Below are positions 44,034 to 53,900 of a stretch of 64,000 nucleotides of DNA, piece after piece. The DNA is from Winogradskyella sediminis. GTDB lineage: Bacteria; Bacteroidota; Bacteroidia; Flavobacteriales; Flavobacteriaceae. The notes below the pieces were generated by a model. It ran no database searches. It saw only the letters and a list, made by a program, of their open reading frames with translations, and was not told where the DNA came from. The stretch spans positions 537,606-601,605 of the forward strand of contig NZ_QUNH01000002.1 of NCBI RefSeq assembly GCF_003387355.1. Direction: 5' to 3'. Numbering within the stretch: position 1 is the stretch's first letter; every line of letters begins with the position of its first letter. The translations under genes were made by a program, and so were the position numbers.

Positions 44034-45947
44034 ATGGAAGAAAAGAAATTCGACGTTAAATCCATAATAGGATTTGTTCTCATATTTGGTATACTATTAT
44101 ACATTATGTACCAAAATCAACCTACTCCAGAAGAGCTTGAAGCACAGAAAAAAGCTGAGCAAGAGCAGGTGGAAGCTGAGACAATGCAAAGCAAACAAAA
44201 TGAATCGTTAATTACTACTTCGGCAGATTATACAACGCAAACGCAAGTTTTAGATTCTACCCAAAAAGCAGCACTTCAAAACAAAGTAGGTGATTTTGCA
44301 TATGCATTAACATTGCCGTCAGCAGCAAATAAACAAACGACTGTTGAAACGGAGGTATTTGAATTGAAGTTTAATAATAAAGGTGGTCATTTAGCAGAGG
44401 TAAAACTGAAGAACTTTGTAGATTATGATTCGGTGCCAGTCTATATGGTAAAGGATAATAATAGTGCCTTTAATATTCAATTTGGAACATCAGATAATAG
44501 AACTTTAAATACACAAGATTTTCCTTTTGAACCTTCGGTTAGCAAAAGTGGTGAGAACACTGTGGTTTCTATGAAGCTTAAAGTCTCTGAAACAGCATAT
44601 TTAGAATACCGCTACGAATTGAAGCCTAAGGATTATATGATTGACTTTTCAATTAAATCTCAAGGTCTTAATGGTGTTTTCAATACCTCTCAGCCTATTG
44701 AGTTAGATTGGAAACAAAAAAATATCCGTCATTCAAAAAGTATAAGCTACGAAAACCGTTATACAAGGTTAACATATATGTACGATGATGGTAAAGTAGA
44801 TAAATTATCACAAGCGAGTGATGATGATGAAACGGCTGAAGATGTAGAATGGTTGTCTTACAGACAGCACTTTTTTAGTTCTATTTTAGTGGCTAATGAT
44901 ATTCCATTTAAAAAAGCAGCATTAACATCTTTAGATTTAGTAGAAGATGAAGAAATTGATACTTTATATACTAAATTATATACGTCTAAAATTCCTTTGG
45001 CTTACAGTGGAGGTGAAGTAAATCGAAATTTAGGATTGTATTATGGACCTACAGATAATACGACTTTAAAACAATACGATAAAGGTTTAGAAGAAAGTAT
45101 TCCATTTGGTTGGGGAATTTTTGGATGGATAAATAAAGTATTATTCATTCCTTTATTTGGTTTCCTTAGTGGATTTTTACCTTATGGTATCGCGATTATT
45201 GTAATGACCATTTTAGTGAAAATTGTATTATCATTTGTACAGTATAAGCAGTTCTTATCGCAAGCTAAGATGAAAATCTTAAAGCCAGAACTAGATGCTG
45301 TTAGAGAAAAGTACAAAGACAATAAGTTAAAAGCACAGCAAGAAACTATGGCTATCCAAAGTCGTGCTGGTGCAAGTCCATTGAGTGGATGTTTGCCTGG
45401 TTTAATGCAAATTCCTGTGTTCTATGCCTTATTTATGTTTTTCCCTACAGCTTTTGAATTAAGACAAAAAGGCTTCCTTTGGGCAGACGATTTAAGTTCT
45501 TATGATTCTATTTTAGATTTACCGTTTCATATTCCATTATATGGAGATCACGTCGCTTTATTTCCAATCTTAGCTGCCATTGCAATTTTCTTTTATATGA
45601 GAATGACCACTGGTCAGCAAATGGCAAATCAGCCAACCCAAGAAGGTATGCCAGATATGGCAAAAATGATGAAGTATATGATATACTTTTCTCCAATCTT
45701 AATGTTAATATTCTTCAATAATTATGCTTCTGGTTTAAGTTTATATTACTTTATATCTAACTTAATTAGTATCGGTATCATGTTAGTTATTAAAAACTAT
45801 ATCATAGATGAAGATAAGGTATTAGCTAAAATTGAAGTGAGTAAAACGAAGCCTAAGAAACAAAGTAAGTTTCAGAAGAAAATGGCTGAGATGATGGAGC
45901 AAGCTGAACAACAAAAACAAGCACAACAGAAAGGGAGAAAGAAATAA
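44034..45947 (+). CDS. yidC: Membrane protein insertase YidC
   Basis: This 637-residue protein has an N-terminal membrane anchor (about 10-24), a large periplasmic beta-rich domain (about 90-355) and the conserved five-helix insertase core (about 365-600). Core motifs include GIAIIVMTILVKIVLSF, LSGCLPGLMQIPVFYALF and YASGLSLYYFISNL. It ends in a basic, Gln/Lys-rich cytoplasmic tail that may contact ribosomes. It inserts inner-membrane proteins alone or with Sec. An intrinsic terminator follows. Confidence 0.97.
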   Translation: MEEKKFDVKSIIGFVLIFGILLYIMYQNQPTPEELEAQKKAEQEQVEAETMQSKQNESLITTSADYTTQTQVLDSTQKAALQNKVGDFAYALTLPSAANKQTTVETEVFELKFNNKGGHLAEVKLKNFVDYDSVPVYMVKDNNSAFNIQFGTSDNRTLNTQDFPFEPSVSKSGENTVVSMKLKVSETAYLEYRYELKPKDYMIDFSIKSQGLNGVFNTSQPIELDWKQKNIRHSKSISYENRYTRLTYMYDDGKVDKLSQASDDDETAEDVEWLSYRQHFFSSILVANDIPFKKAALTSLDLVEDEEIDTLYTKLYTSKIPLAYSGGEVNRNLGLYYGPTDNTTLKQYDKGLEESIPFGWGIFGWINKVLFIPLFGFLSGFLPYGIAIIVMTILVKIVLSFVQYKQFLSQAKMKILKPELDAVREKYKDNKLKAQQETMAIQSRAGASPLSGCLPGLMQIPVFYALFMFFPTAFELRQKGFLWADDLSSYDSILDLPFHIPLYGDHVALFPILAAIAIFFYMRMTTGQQMANQPTQEGMPDMAKMMKYMIYFSPILMLIFFNNYASGLSLYYFISNLISIGIMLVIKNYIIDEDKVLAKIEVSKTKPKKQSKFQKKMAEMMEQAEQQKQAQQKGRKK

Positions 45948-45970
45948 TTACTTCTCTACTTATAAAAATT

Positions 45971-46005
45971 ATAGCCTCAGCAATTTTGTTGAGGCTATTT
46001 TTTTA
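45971..46005 (+). terminator. Rho-independent terminator after yidC
   Basis: ATAGCCTCA and TGAGGCTAT form a nine-pair stem with a ten-base loop and are followed by a T run. Confidence 0.88.
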
Positions 46006-46141
46006 TTCTGTTTAGCCCTTCATAAGCTAATCTAATAGACTATAAACTGTTCTATTGTAATTTACGCTAAACGTTTTTTTATGCATAGCTTGTGTTAAAG
46101 TCTGTAATTAAATACATATAATACGGTTGTATAATATATTA

Positions 46142-46179
46142 TGAAAAAGAAAAGACCCAAACGTTTTACTGTTTGAGCC
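46142..46179 (-). terminator. Rho-independent terminator after the fasciclin gene
   Basis: Read on the minus strand, GGCTCAAAC pairs with GTTTGGGTC (two G-U pairs) and is followed by TTTTCTTTTT. A TTAGGTTGATTAATTAGTTA stretch precedes it, related to the sequence next to the 2206-2238 terminator. Confidence 0.65.
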
Positions 46180-46235
46180 TTAACCTAACTAATTAATCAA
46201 CCTAACTTAATGAATGAGGTTATCACCCTCTATTT

Positions 46236-47234
46236 TTAATTTTCTTGCATAGGAAGTAAAACGGTATCAATGACATGCACTACACCATTCATGGACTGAA
46301 TATCTACTAAACTTGTTACAATATTACTTACCCTTCCATTAGGATCTGTAAGTGTAAATGCTGAATTATCTGCAGTGATATCTCCTCCAATAGTCGCAAT
46401 AGAGCCATTTGGTAAGCCACTAGATTGAATATTGCCACTCACAATATGATAGGTAAGTACCGCATCAACAGTAGCTGGATCTAAGTCAGCAAGTGCTGTA
46501 TTTCCTGACGGGTCTAATTCTAGTAATAAACTTGCAAAAGCATCATTTGTTGGTGCAAATACTGTAAATGGTCCTGCTGAAGTATCAGAAACGGTAGAAA
46601 TGTATGGTACAGTTGGTGTTTCAGTGTCAGCTAATTGCAATGCTGCAACTAAATTAGATAATGCTGTATTTGTCGTAGCAAAAGTCGCAATAGTTGGTAG
46701 ACCAATAACTTCATTTACAATATGAACAATACCGTTGGTTGCGACGTTATCAGCACTTGTTACTGTAGAACTTCCATTTAGCATGACTCCGTTAGAAGTC
46801 GTATAATATAAACTGAGATTGGCATCGTTCGGTCCTGTAGCTGCTGTGTTGGTATAACCAGAACCTGCATCTATTAGGTTGCTAGAAGTGATTGTTGAAC
46901 CGATAATAACATGATTCAATAAAATATTTCTAACTAGAGCTTCTTCCTCTGTAGATAAATTATCTAAATCTAAACCAGTATCCGATAAAAGTTGTGCAAA
47001 TGCAGCATTGCTTGGAGCAAAAATCGTAAATGGACCATCACCTTGTAAAGTGGTCATTAAATCAGTAGCTTGTAGCGCAGCTGCTAAAGACGTTAAATTG
47101 TTTTCTAAAGCAACATCAACAACTGTCGTCGATGTTACAGTGGTACTGTTGTCATCATCATCACTACAAGAGGTCATACCGATCACTAATAGAAATACTG
47201 TAAGTAATTTGAAGTTTTTTAAAATAATTTTCAT
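46236..47234 (-). CDS. Fasciclin (FAS1) repeat lipoprotein
   Basis: This 332-residue protein has a lipobox (IGMTSC) followed by an Asp-rich SDDDDN spacer, a pattern typical of exported lipoproteins in this phylum. Two FAS1 domains follow at about 35-175 and 185-330. Each carries FTIFAPSNAAF / FTVFAPTNDAF and a GIVHIVNEVI / GVVHVIDTVL end motif. FAS1 domains mediate adhesion. The protein is probably at the cell surface. The gene is divergent from the MORN-repeat gene. Confidence 0.92.
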   Translation of the reverse strand: MKIILKNFKLLTVFLLVIGMTSCSDDDDNSTTVTSTTVVDVALENNLTSLAAALQATDLMTTLQGDGPFTIFAPSNAAFAQLLSDTGLDLDNLSTEEEALVRNILLNHVIIGSTITSSNLIDAGSGYTNTAATGPNDANLSLYYTTSNGVMLNGSSTVTSADNVATNGIVHIVNEVIGLPTIATFATTNTALSNLVAALQLADTETPTVPYISTVSDTSAGPFTVFAPTNDAFASLLLELDPSGNTALADLDPATVDAVLTYHIVSGNIQSSGLPNGSIATIGGDITADNSAFTLTDPNGRVSNIVTSLVDIQSMNGVVHVIDTVLLPMQEN

Positions 47235-47298
47235 TGTTTTGAGTTTTTATAGTGTTCAACATTCAAACCTTGATCGGTTTGTTTAATAAAATTACAAA

Positions 47299-48009
47299 AT
47301 GATTAAACAAAATATTTGTTTGCTTTTTACTTTAACAGTATTTTTAACATCTGGCTATGCGCAAAAAACAGTAAATCAATACGATAAAGATGGACTTCGC
47401 CATGGATTATGGACCAAAAACTACCATAATACCAAAGAGAAACGTTACGAAGGAGTTTTTAAACATGGTAAGGAAATCGATTCGTTTAAATTCTATACTT
47501 TATCTGGCGGAAAAAGTGTGTTAAGTGCTATAAAAGTGTTTAATGAAAGCGATAGTATTGCAGATGTTACATTTTTAGCATCTACTAAAAAAGTGATTAG
47601 TGAAGGGAAAATGAATGGCAAACGATTTATTGGTCCTTGGATCTTTTACCACAAAAATTCTTCAAAAAAAATGATTGAAGAACATTATAACGAAGCAGGT
47701 TTACTTCACGGAGAACGTTTTGTGTATTTTAAAAATGGTTTGGTGGCAGAGCAAGCGCATTATAAAAATGGAAAGCTAGACGGAGAATCCAAATGGTTTT
47801 CTGAAGATGGAATTTTACTGCGACAAAACCATTATAAAGAAGGTGAACTAGAAGGTAAAACTATTAATTACGATGCGCTTGGCAATAAAACTTCAGAGGG
47901 TCAATATAATAATAGTCAAAAAAAAGGTATTTGGATGTATTATAAAGATGGAAAACTGATAAAGGAAATAAATCATACAACCCAAGAAGTGATATCTCAT
48001 AAGGAATAG
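47299..48009 (+). CDS. MORN-repeat (YwqK-like) exported protein
   Basis: This 236-residue protein has a signal peptide (cleavage near Ala21) and seven or so MORN-type repeats of about 23 residues with the pattern G-x-W-x-x-Y/F-(Y)-x-x-G. Examples are GLWTKNYHN, GPWIFYHKNS, HGERFVYFKNG and GIWMYYKDG. Such proteins are often annotated as YwqK-family antitoxin, but the annotation has little meaning for exported members. The function is unknown; a scaffolding role at the envelope is plausible. A terminator follows. Confidence 0.85.
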   Translation: MIKQNICLLFTLTVFLTSGYAQKTVNQYDKDGLRHGLWTKNYHNTKEKRYEGVFKHGKEIDSFKFYTLSGGKSVLSAIKVFNESDSIADVTFLASTKKVISEGKMNGKRFIGPWIFYHKNSSKKMIEEHYNEAGLLHGERFVYFKNGLVAEQAHYKNGKLDGESKWFSEDGILLRQNHYKEGELEGKTINYDALGNKTSEGQYNNSQKKGIWMYYKDGKLIKEINHTTQEVISHKE

Positions 48010-48042
48010 TTTTAAGCTATACAATCCATAGAATTTCAGAAT

Positions 48043-48069
48043 GGCAATCTTAATAGGATTGCCTTTTTT
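48043..48069 (+). terminator. Rho-independent terminator after the MORN-repeat gene
   Basis: GGCAATC and GATTGCC form a perfect seven-pair stem with a seven-base loop, followed by six T. Confidence 0.85.
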
Positions 48070-48274
48070 ATTTTGTAATTTTGCCGAAGTTTTTCGAACT
48101 AAGAATGACGCACTTATTAGTTGCGTTGTGTCACTTTGAATGGAATTCATTTTCTATGATGAATTTTGTAAAGAGAAGTAATTTATATTAAGAATGTTCT
48201 CAAGGCAATTCCGATTAAAAAAAAAAAATCGAAATCACTCGAACTGACATTCAGATAAAAAGGAATAATATAAT

Positions 48275-49462
48275 ATGAAAAGAGTCATTGTTGGACTTTC
48301 GGGTGGAGTAGATTCTAGTGTTGCAGCCTATCTTTTAAAAGAGCAAGGCTATGAGGTTATTGGGCTTTTTATGAAAAATTGGCACGATGATTCAGTGACT
48401 ATTTCAGATGAGTGTCCATGGTTAGAGGATAGTAACGATGCAATGTTGGTTGCGGATAAATTAGGAATTCCTTTTCAGACTGTAGATTTAAGTGTGCAAT
48501 ACAAAGAGCGTATTGTAGATTATATGTTTAACGAATATGAAAAAGGGAGAACTCCAAACCCAGATGTGCTTTGTAACCGAGAAATAAAGTTCGATGTGTT
48601 TATGGATATCGCTTTAGAACTGGGTGCAGATTATGTGGCTACTGGTCACTATTGCAGAAAAGCAACCATTGAAAAAGATGGAGAACAAATTCATCAATTA
48701 TTGGCAGGTGCTGATCCTAATAAAGATCAGTCTTATTTTTTATGTCAGTTGTCGCAGTCACAACTTGAAAAAGCATTATTTCCGGTAGGAGAATTGCTAA
48801 AACCTGAAGTAAGAGAAATAGCAAAAGCACAAGGTTTAATCACTGCAGAAAAGAAAGATTCTCAGGGACTTTGCTTTATAGGCAAAGTGAGATTACCAGA
48901 GTTTTTACAACAACAATTAAAGCCAAAAGAAGGAGTTATTGTTGAGGTAGATGAAACGTTTGAAATTTACAATAAACCACGTCCTGTTTTTGATACTAAA
49001 ACTCAAGAATTAGAAGCTTTGTCAAAGAAACCAACCTATCATCTTACAGATGGTAAAGTGGTTGGTAAACATCAAGGTGCGCATTACTTTACCAAAGGTC
49101 AAAGAAAAGGTTTGGGTGTTGGTGGCACTGTAGAGCCGTTATTTGTAATTGATACTGATGTTAATGAAAATATCATTTACACAGGTCAAGGTAAACAACA
49201 TCCTGGTCTTTACCGAAATGTATTATTTGTTTCTAATGATGAGGTGCATTGGGTACGAGAAGATTTAGCTTTACAAGACGGAGACACCATGGCTGTATTA
49301 GCTAGAATAAGATATAGACAGACCTTAGAGAAAGCGACTTTACATAAAGTTGCTTCAGGGATGTATGTAGAATTTGAAAATAAACAATCAGCCATAACAG
49401 AAGGTCAATTTGTAGCGTGGTATTTAGAGGATGAATTGTTAGGATCGGGAGTTATTTCTTAA
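48275..49462 (+). CDS. mnmA: tRNA-specific 2-thiouridylase MnmA
   Basis: This 395-residue enzyme thiolates U34 of Lys, Glu and Gln tRNAs. The ATP-pyrophosphatase P-loop is GLSGGVDSS at 8-16. The catalytic cysteines are Cys100 in [11 protein letters not shown] and Cys200 in GLCFIGK. The C-terminal beta-barrel with [13 protein letters not shown] follows. The length is slightly above the E. coli enzyme. A TAATTTTG box at 48076-48083 could be its promoter with a leader of about 190 bases that includes a 12-A run. Confidence 0.97.
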   Translation: MKRVIVGLSGGVDSSVAAYLLKEQGYEVIGLFMKNWHDDSVTISDECPWLEDSNDAMLVADKLGIPFQTVDLSVQYKERIVDYMFNEYEKGRTPNPDVLCNREIKFDVFMDIALELGADYVATGHYCRKATIEKDGEQIHQLLAGADPNKDQSYFLCQLSQSQLEKALFPVGELLKPEVREIAKAQGLITAEKKDSQGLCFIGKVRLPEFLQQQLKPKEGVIVEVDETFEIYNKPRPVFDTKTQELEALSKKPTYHLTDGKVVGKHQGAHYFTKGQRKGLGVGGTVEPLFVIDTDVNENIIYTGQGKQHPGLYRNVLFVSNDEVHWVREDLALQDGDTMAVLARIRYRQTLEKATLHKVASGMYVEFENKQSAITEGQFVAWYLEDELLGSGVIS

Positions 49463-49574
49463 CTTGCCTAACTTATAATTCGTCTGATAGATGTTAATAT
49501 GTATTCAGAAAGTGCTATAATGAGCCTTTGCTCGTTCATAAAATATGGTGAGTATAAGTGAGATACCTAATCCT

Positions 49575-51191
49575 ATGAAAAACATTTTTACTACGATACT
49601 ATTTCTACTTGTCTTAACAACGAGTTTTGCGCAAGAAGATGCTTGGATTTACTTTACAGACAAACCAAATGTAGAAGAGGCAATAGCCAACCCTTTAAGT
49701 ATCTTAACCCAAAAAGCTATCGATAGAAAACAGAATCACAACATTGCAATAGATGAACGCGATGTGCCTGTTAACGAGGCTTATGTTACAGATATAAAGA
49801 GTCAAACAGGAATCGTGGTAATGGCTAAATCGAAATGGTTTAACGCAGTGCATATCAGAGGAACGGAAGACGCTATAAATGCACTAGGTAATTTAACGTT
49901 TGTAGACCGTATAGATTTTGCAAATCAGAACTTAAACACATCCTTAAGAAGTGCTTCGGTATTCAACAAAACAGAAATTGAAGAATCAACCGTTGCTTTT
50001 ACTTATGGAGATACCCAAAACCAAGTAGAAATGATTAATGCCGATGAATTGCATCTATCAGATTTTACAGGCGAAGGTATGACCATTGCAGTAATGGATG
50101 CTGGTTTTCCTAATGTTAATACCATGGATGCCTTTCAACGTTTAAGAGAAAATGGTGGCTTAAAAGGAGGTTATGATTTTGTAGATAGAACTACTGCAGT
50201 TTATGATTTTGCGGACAATAACCATGGTACAAAAGTACTCAGTACTATGGCTGGGTTTATTGCAAATGAATTTGTTGGTACTGCACCAGATGCGTCTTAC
50301 TATGTGTTTAGAACAGAAGATTCCGGAAGTGAAAATCCTGTAGAAGAAAGTTATTGGGTAGAAGCTGCAGAGCGTGCAGATAGTCTTGGAGTAGATATGA
50401 TTAATACCTCCTTAGGATATCAAACATATGATAATCCTAATTACAACTATGCACCAGCCGATATGAATGGGCAAACCACTTATATTACTAAAGGTGCCTC
50501 TATTGCGGCAGAAAAAGGCATTTTAGTAGTTGTGAGTGCAGGTAATTCGGGAGCTACCGATTGGCAAACTGTTGGAGCACCTGCAGATTCACCACATGTT
50601 TTATCTATTGGAGGTGTAAATGCTGATGGAGATTATGTGTCGTTTAGCTCACAAGGCTCTGCTGCACAAATAGGTTATCAAAAACCAGATGTGGTAGCGC
50701 GTGCAGGATTAACTTTTGTTATCGATGATAATAATGCAATTGTTCAGAATAATGGCACCTCTTTTAGTGCTCCTATTTTGTGTGGAGGTATAGCCGCATT
50801 ATGGGAAGCAATCCCAGAAGCCTCACCTACAGAAGTGATGAATTATGTTAGACAATCAGCTTCACAATATATGAATCCAGATAATTTTTTAGGATACGGA
50901 ATTCCTGATTTAAATGTCGCTCAGAGTTTGGCTGTAATAGGTCATAATCAAGAACTTAAGGCGTTTAAAATTTATCCCAATCCTGTGACAACAAACTTAA
51001 ATATTGAAGCACCTATAGGAATAAATCAAATGGAAGTGTCTGTTTATAATCAAATAGGACAACGTATTTTAAGTCAGTCTATATTTGAAAATTCAAACCA
51101 TCTTGATGTTTCAGGTTTAGCTTCGGGAGTATATGTAATAGAACTTTCCTCAACACGTATTTCAAAAACATTCAAATTTATAAAGCAATAA
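49575..51191 (+). CDS. S8 subtilisin-like protease with T9SS type A sorting tail
   Basis: From the ATG at 49575 the product is 538 residues. It has a signal peptide (about 1-19), an inhibitor-like propeptide (about 20-130) and a subtilase domain (about 165-450). The triad is visible: Asp in AVMDAGFP, His in NNHGTKVLS and Ser in NGTSFSAPI. A type A T9SS C-terminal domain of about 75 residues (KIYPNPVTTNLNI through KTFKFIKQ) directs export by the type IX system. An upstream in-frame ATG would place ten extra residues before the signal peptide. The nitronate monooxygenase gene overlaps its stop by one base. Confidence 0.93.
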   Translation: MKNIFTTILFLLVLTTSFAQEDAWIYFTDKPNVEEAIANPLSILTQKAIDRKQNHNIAIDERDVPVNEAYVTDIKSQTGIVVMAKSKWFNAVHIRGTEDAINALGNLTFVDRIDFANQNLNTSLRSASVFNKTEIEESTVAFTYGDTQNQVEMINADELHLSDFTGEGMTIAVMDAGFPNVNTMDAFQRLRENGGLKGGYDFVDRTTAVYDFADNNHGTKVLSTMAGFIANEFVGTAPDASYYVFRTEDSGSENPVEESYWVEAAERADSLGVDMINTSLGYQTYDNPNYNYAPADMNGQTTYITKGASIAAEKGILVVVSAGNSGATDWQTVGAPADSPHVLSIGGVNADGDYVSFSSQGSAAQIGYQKPDVVARAGLTFVIDDNNAIVQNNGTSFSAPILCGGIAALWEAIPEASPTEVMNYVRQSASQYMNPDNFLGYGIPDLNVAQSLAVIGHNQELKAFKIYPNPVTTNLNIEAPIGINQMEVSVYNQIGQRILSQSIFENSNHLDVSGLASGVYVIELSSTRISKTFKFIKQ

Positions 51192-52132
51192 TGGCAAATA
51201 GAATCACATCACTTTTCAACATTAAATATCCAATTATTCAAGCCGGAATGATTTGGAACAGTGGATGGAAATTAGCTTCGGCTGCGAGTAACTCAGGTAT
51301 ATTAGGTTTAATTGGTGCAGGTTCTATGTATCCCGATGTTTTACGAGCGCATATACAGAAATGTAAAGCAGCTACCGATCACCCCTTTGGTGTAAATGTA
51401 CCGATGTTATATCCCAACATTGAAGAGATTATGGATATCATTGTAGAAGAAGGTGTGAAAATCGTGTTTACATCTGCCGGAAATCCGAAAACATGGACCA
51501 AGTGGCTGCAAGAGCGTGGAATTACAGTGGTACATGTGGTTAGTAGCGTAAAGTTTGCTTTAAAGGCGCAAGATGCTGGAGTGGATGCTATCGTTGCCGA
51601 AGGTTTTGAAGCTGGTGGACACAACGGTAGAGATGAAACTACGACTTTAACTTTAATTCCGATGGTTAAAGAGCAACTTAAGATTCCATTAATCGCAGCA
51701 GGAGGTATCGCGACAGGAAAAGCGATGTTAGCGTGTATGGTTCTTGGAGCCGATGGAGTACAAGTGGGAAGCCGATTTGTAGCCAGTGAAGAATCTTCAG
51801 CACACCAAGCGTTTAAGCAGGTGGTTGTCAATTCCAAAGAAGGAGATACCCAATTAACGTTAAAAGAATTAGCACCAGTACGATTGGTGAAAAACAAATT
51901 TTTTAATGATATCCAAGACCTATATAAAACAAGTCCAACACCAGAACAACTTAAAGAATTATTAGGCAGAGCTAGAGCTAAACGTGGTATGTTTGAAGGT
52001 GACTTAGAGGATGGTGAGCTTGAAATAGGCCAAATAGCAGGTTTAATTCACGATGTGAAACCTGTTGCTGAAATTGTAGAAAATATGGTGAATGAGTTTA
52101 CCGAAGCTAAGCATGCTCTACATGGATTATAA
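51191..52132 (+). CDS. NAD(P)H-dependent flavin oxidoreductase / nitronate monooxygenase family
   Basis: This 313-residue TIM-barrel FMN enzyme starts with the family motif YPIIQAGMIWNSG. It shows the phosphate-binding AAGGIATGKAM and GADGVQVGSRF, and the GFEAGGHNGR loop carrying the likely catalytic His. Members oxidise nitronates such as propionate 3-nitronate or act as enoyl-ACP reductases of the FabK type. The sequence cannot distinguish these. It is translationally coupled to the protease gene by a one-base overlap, although their functions look unrelated. Confidence 0.9.
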   Translation: MANRITSLFNIKYPIIQAGMIWNSGWKLASAASNSGILGLIGAGSMYPDVLRAHIQKCKAATDHPFGVNVPMLYPNIEEIMDIIVEEGVKIVFTSAGNPKTWTKWLQERGITVVHVVSSVKFALKAQDAGVDAIVAEGFEAGGHNGRDETTTLTLIPMVKEQLKIPLIAAGGIATGKAMLACMVLGADGVQVGSRFVASEESSAHQAFKQVVVNSKEGDTQLTLKELAPVRLVKNKFFNDIQDLYKTSPTPEQLKELLGRARAKRGMFEGDLEDGELEIGQIAGLIHDVKPVAEIVENMVNEFTEAKHALHGL

Positions 52133-52260
52133 GGTAATAAACATTCAATAAATAAATCGAGCTGAGCGTTTTAAAATAATAATATTTTTTATAGTTTATA
52201 ATATAGTGAACCACTTAGTTTTAAAACACCCGTTTACTCCCTTTTTTTTAATAAAAAACT

Positions 52261-52283
52261 TAAATTTGTGCTTACTAATTTTG
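52261..52283 (+). promoter_or_regulatory. Two tandem -7 elements before the antiporter gene
   Basis: TAAATTTG (52261-52268) and TAATTTTG (52276-52283) both match the consensus exactly and lie 26 and 11 bases before the ATG at 52295. They may be alternative start sites. Confidence 0.45.
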
Positions 52284-52294
52284 ATTAGTCTTGT

Positions 52295-53767
52295 ATGAAT
52301 TTAACCACCGAAAACATCCTGTTAATAGGTTCTCTATTACTTTTTATAAGTATTATAGTGGGAAAAACTTCATATAAATTTGGAGTTCCAACACTACTAC
52401 TTTTTTTAGCTATTGGGATGTTAGCGGGTTCAGATGGACTTGGTGGTATTCGCTTTGATGATCCTAAGTTAGCTCAATTTATAGGTATTGTCTCACTTAA
52501 CTTTATCTTATTTTCTGGTGGTTTAGACACTAATTTTAAAGCTATAAAACCCATTCTTAGAGAAGGTTTGGTATTGTCTACCTTAGGTGTTTTTCTTACT
52601 GCTGCTGGTCTTGGTGTTTTTGTATATGTTGTTACGGATTTTACGATTTATGAAAGTCTTTTATTAGGTTCAATAGTCTCTTCTACAGATGCTGCAGCTG
52701 TATTTTCTATATTACGTTCAAAAAACTTAGCCTTAAAAACCAATTTAAGACCGACCTTAGAGTTAGAGAGTGGAAGTAATGATCCTATGGCTTATGTACT
52801 GACGCTTGCATGTTTAAGTTTGGTTATTAATCAAGATCAGAGCGTTTTTAACATGCTGCTTATGTTTTTTCAACAGATGATCTTAGGTGGAGTTGCTGGT
52901 TTTGCGTTCGGTAGGTTAAGTAAGATTATAATTAATAGAATTAAATTAGGATTTGAAGGGCTTTATCCTGTTTTAGTTATTGCGTTAATGTTTATTACAT
53001 TTTCTGCAACAGATTTTGTTGGTGGTAATGGATTTCTCGCCATTTATATTTGTGCCGTTTATTTAGGAAATCAAGATTTAATACATAAATCTACCATTCT
53101 CAAAATGTTCGATGGAATTGCGTGGTTAATGCAAATCGTACTGTTCCTTACTTTAGGATTACTTGTTTTTCCTTCTCAGATTGTTCCTTACATGGGTATT
53201 GGGTTGTTAATTTCTATATTCTTAATACTTGTGGCTCGTCCTGCGGCTGTTTTTATAAGTCTCATGTTTTTTAAAATGAAATTAAAACGGCGTTTCTATA
53301 TTTCATGGGTTGGTTTGCGAGGTGCGGTGCCTATTGTATTTGCCACATACCCACTTTTAGCTGGTATTGATAAGGCGAATATGATATTTAATATTGTTTT
53401 TTTTATTTCTGTAACGTCAGTGTTAATACAAGGAACAACATTATCGCTTTTTGCTAAATGGTTAAATGTAGCATTGCCAGAGAAGGTAAAACCTATTGCT
53501 GAGAATGATCGCTATATTCTTAATTTACCTAAATCTGCAATGGAAGAAATAGTTATACCTTCTCAGAGTTTTGCTGTAGGCAAGCGCATTATCGATTTAC
53601 ATTTTCCAACCTCTGCATTTATAGTAATGATTAAACGAAATGATAAATTTGTGCGCCCAGGAGGCTCAACAATTATTGAAGCTAACGATACTTTGGTTGT
53701 TTTATTAGATAATGAAGATAGCTTGCAGGAAGTCAATGCCATACTCAATACAATGCTTATAGACTAA
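52295..53767 (+). CDS. Potassium/proton antiporter, CPA1 family (NhaP2-like)
   Basis: This 490-residue inner-membrane protein has about 12 hydrophobic segments. The transport core carries SSTDAAAVFSIL (near 130) and ESGSNDPMAYVL (near 160), as in NhaP2/CvrA antiporters. A cytoplasmic C-terminal domain (about 410-485) resembles TrkA-C/RCK_C and probably senses nucleotide or ion signals. The role is cation/proton exchange in pH, K+ or osmotic balance. Confidence 0.93.
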   Translation: MNLTTENILLIGSLLLFISIIVGKTSYKFGVPTLLLFLAIGMLAGSDGLGGIRFDDPKLAQFIGIVSLNFILFSGGLDTNFKAIKPILREGLVLSTLGVFLTAAGLGVFVYVVTDFTIYESLLLGSIVSSTDAAAVFSILRSKNLALKTNLRPTLELESGSNDPMAYVLTLACLSLVINQDQSVFNMLLMFFQQMILGGVAGFAFGRLSKIIINRIKLGFEGLYPVLVIALMFITFSATDFVGGNGFLAIYICAVYLGNQDLIHKSTILKMFDGIAWLMQIVLFLTLGLLVFPSQIVPYMGIGLLISIFLILVARPAAVFISLMFFKMKLKRRFYISWVGLRGAVPIVFATYPLLAGIDKANMIFNIVFFISVTSVLIQGTTLSLFAKWLNVALPEKVKPIAENDRYILNLPKSAMEEIVIPSQSFAVGKRIIDLHFPTSAFIVMIKRNDKFVRPGGSTIIEANDTLVVLLDNEDSLQEVNAILNTMLID

Positions 53768-53870
53768 ATTCACGTAATTATGTGTTTCAAAATATTTTTA
53801 TTATTTAACTTTTGTTTGAAGTTCTAAAAATTATCACTAATATTAAGTGTATAATATATTGCTAATCGCT

Positions 53871-53878
53871 TAGTTTTG
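53871..53878 (+). promoter_or_regulatory. -7 element TAGTTTTG for the DUF3124 gene
   Basis: An exact TAnnTTTG box ends 22 bases before the ATG at 53901. Confidence 0.45.
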
Positions 53879-53900
53879 TATTGAATTAAATGATCATATC

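Noticed and set aside
47299..48009. Reading the MORN-repeat protein as a toxin-antitoxin component
   Set aside because: It is exported, has no toxin partner, and the YwqK antitoxin label is a database carry-over.
51379..51897. A 172-codon minus-strand frame within the nitronate monooxygenase gene
   Set aside because: The plus-strand product matches a well-defined enzyme over its full length; the antisense frame resembles no protein family.
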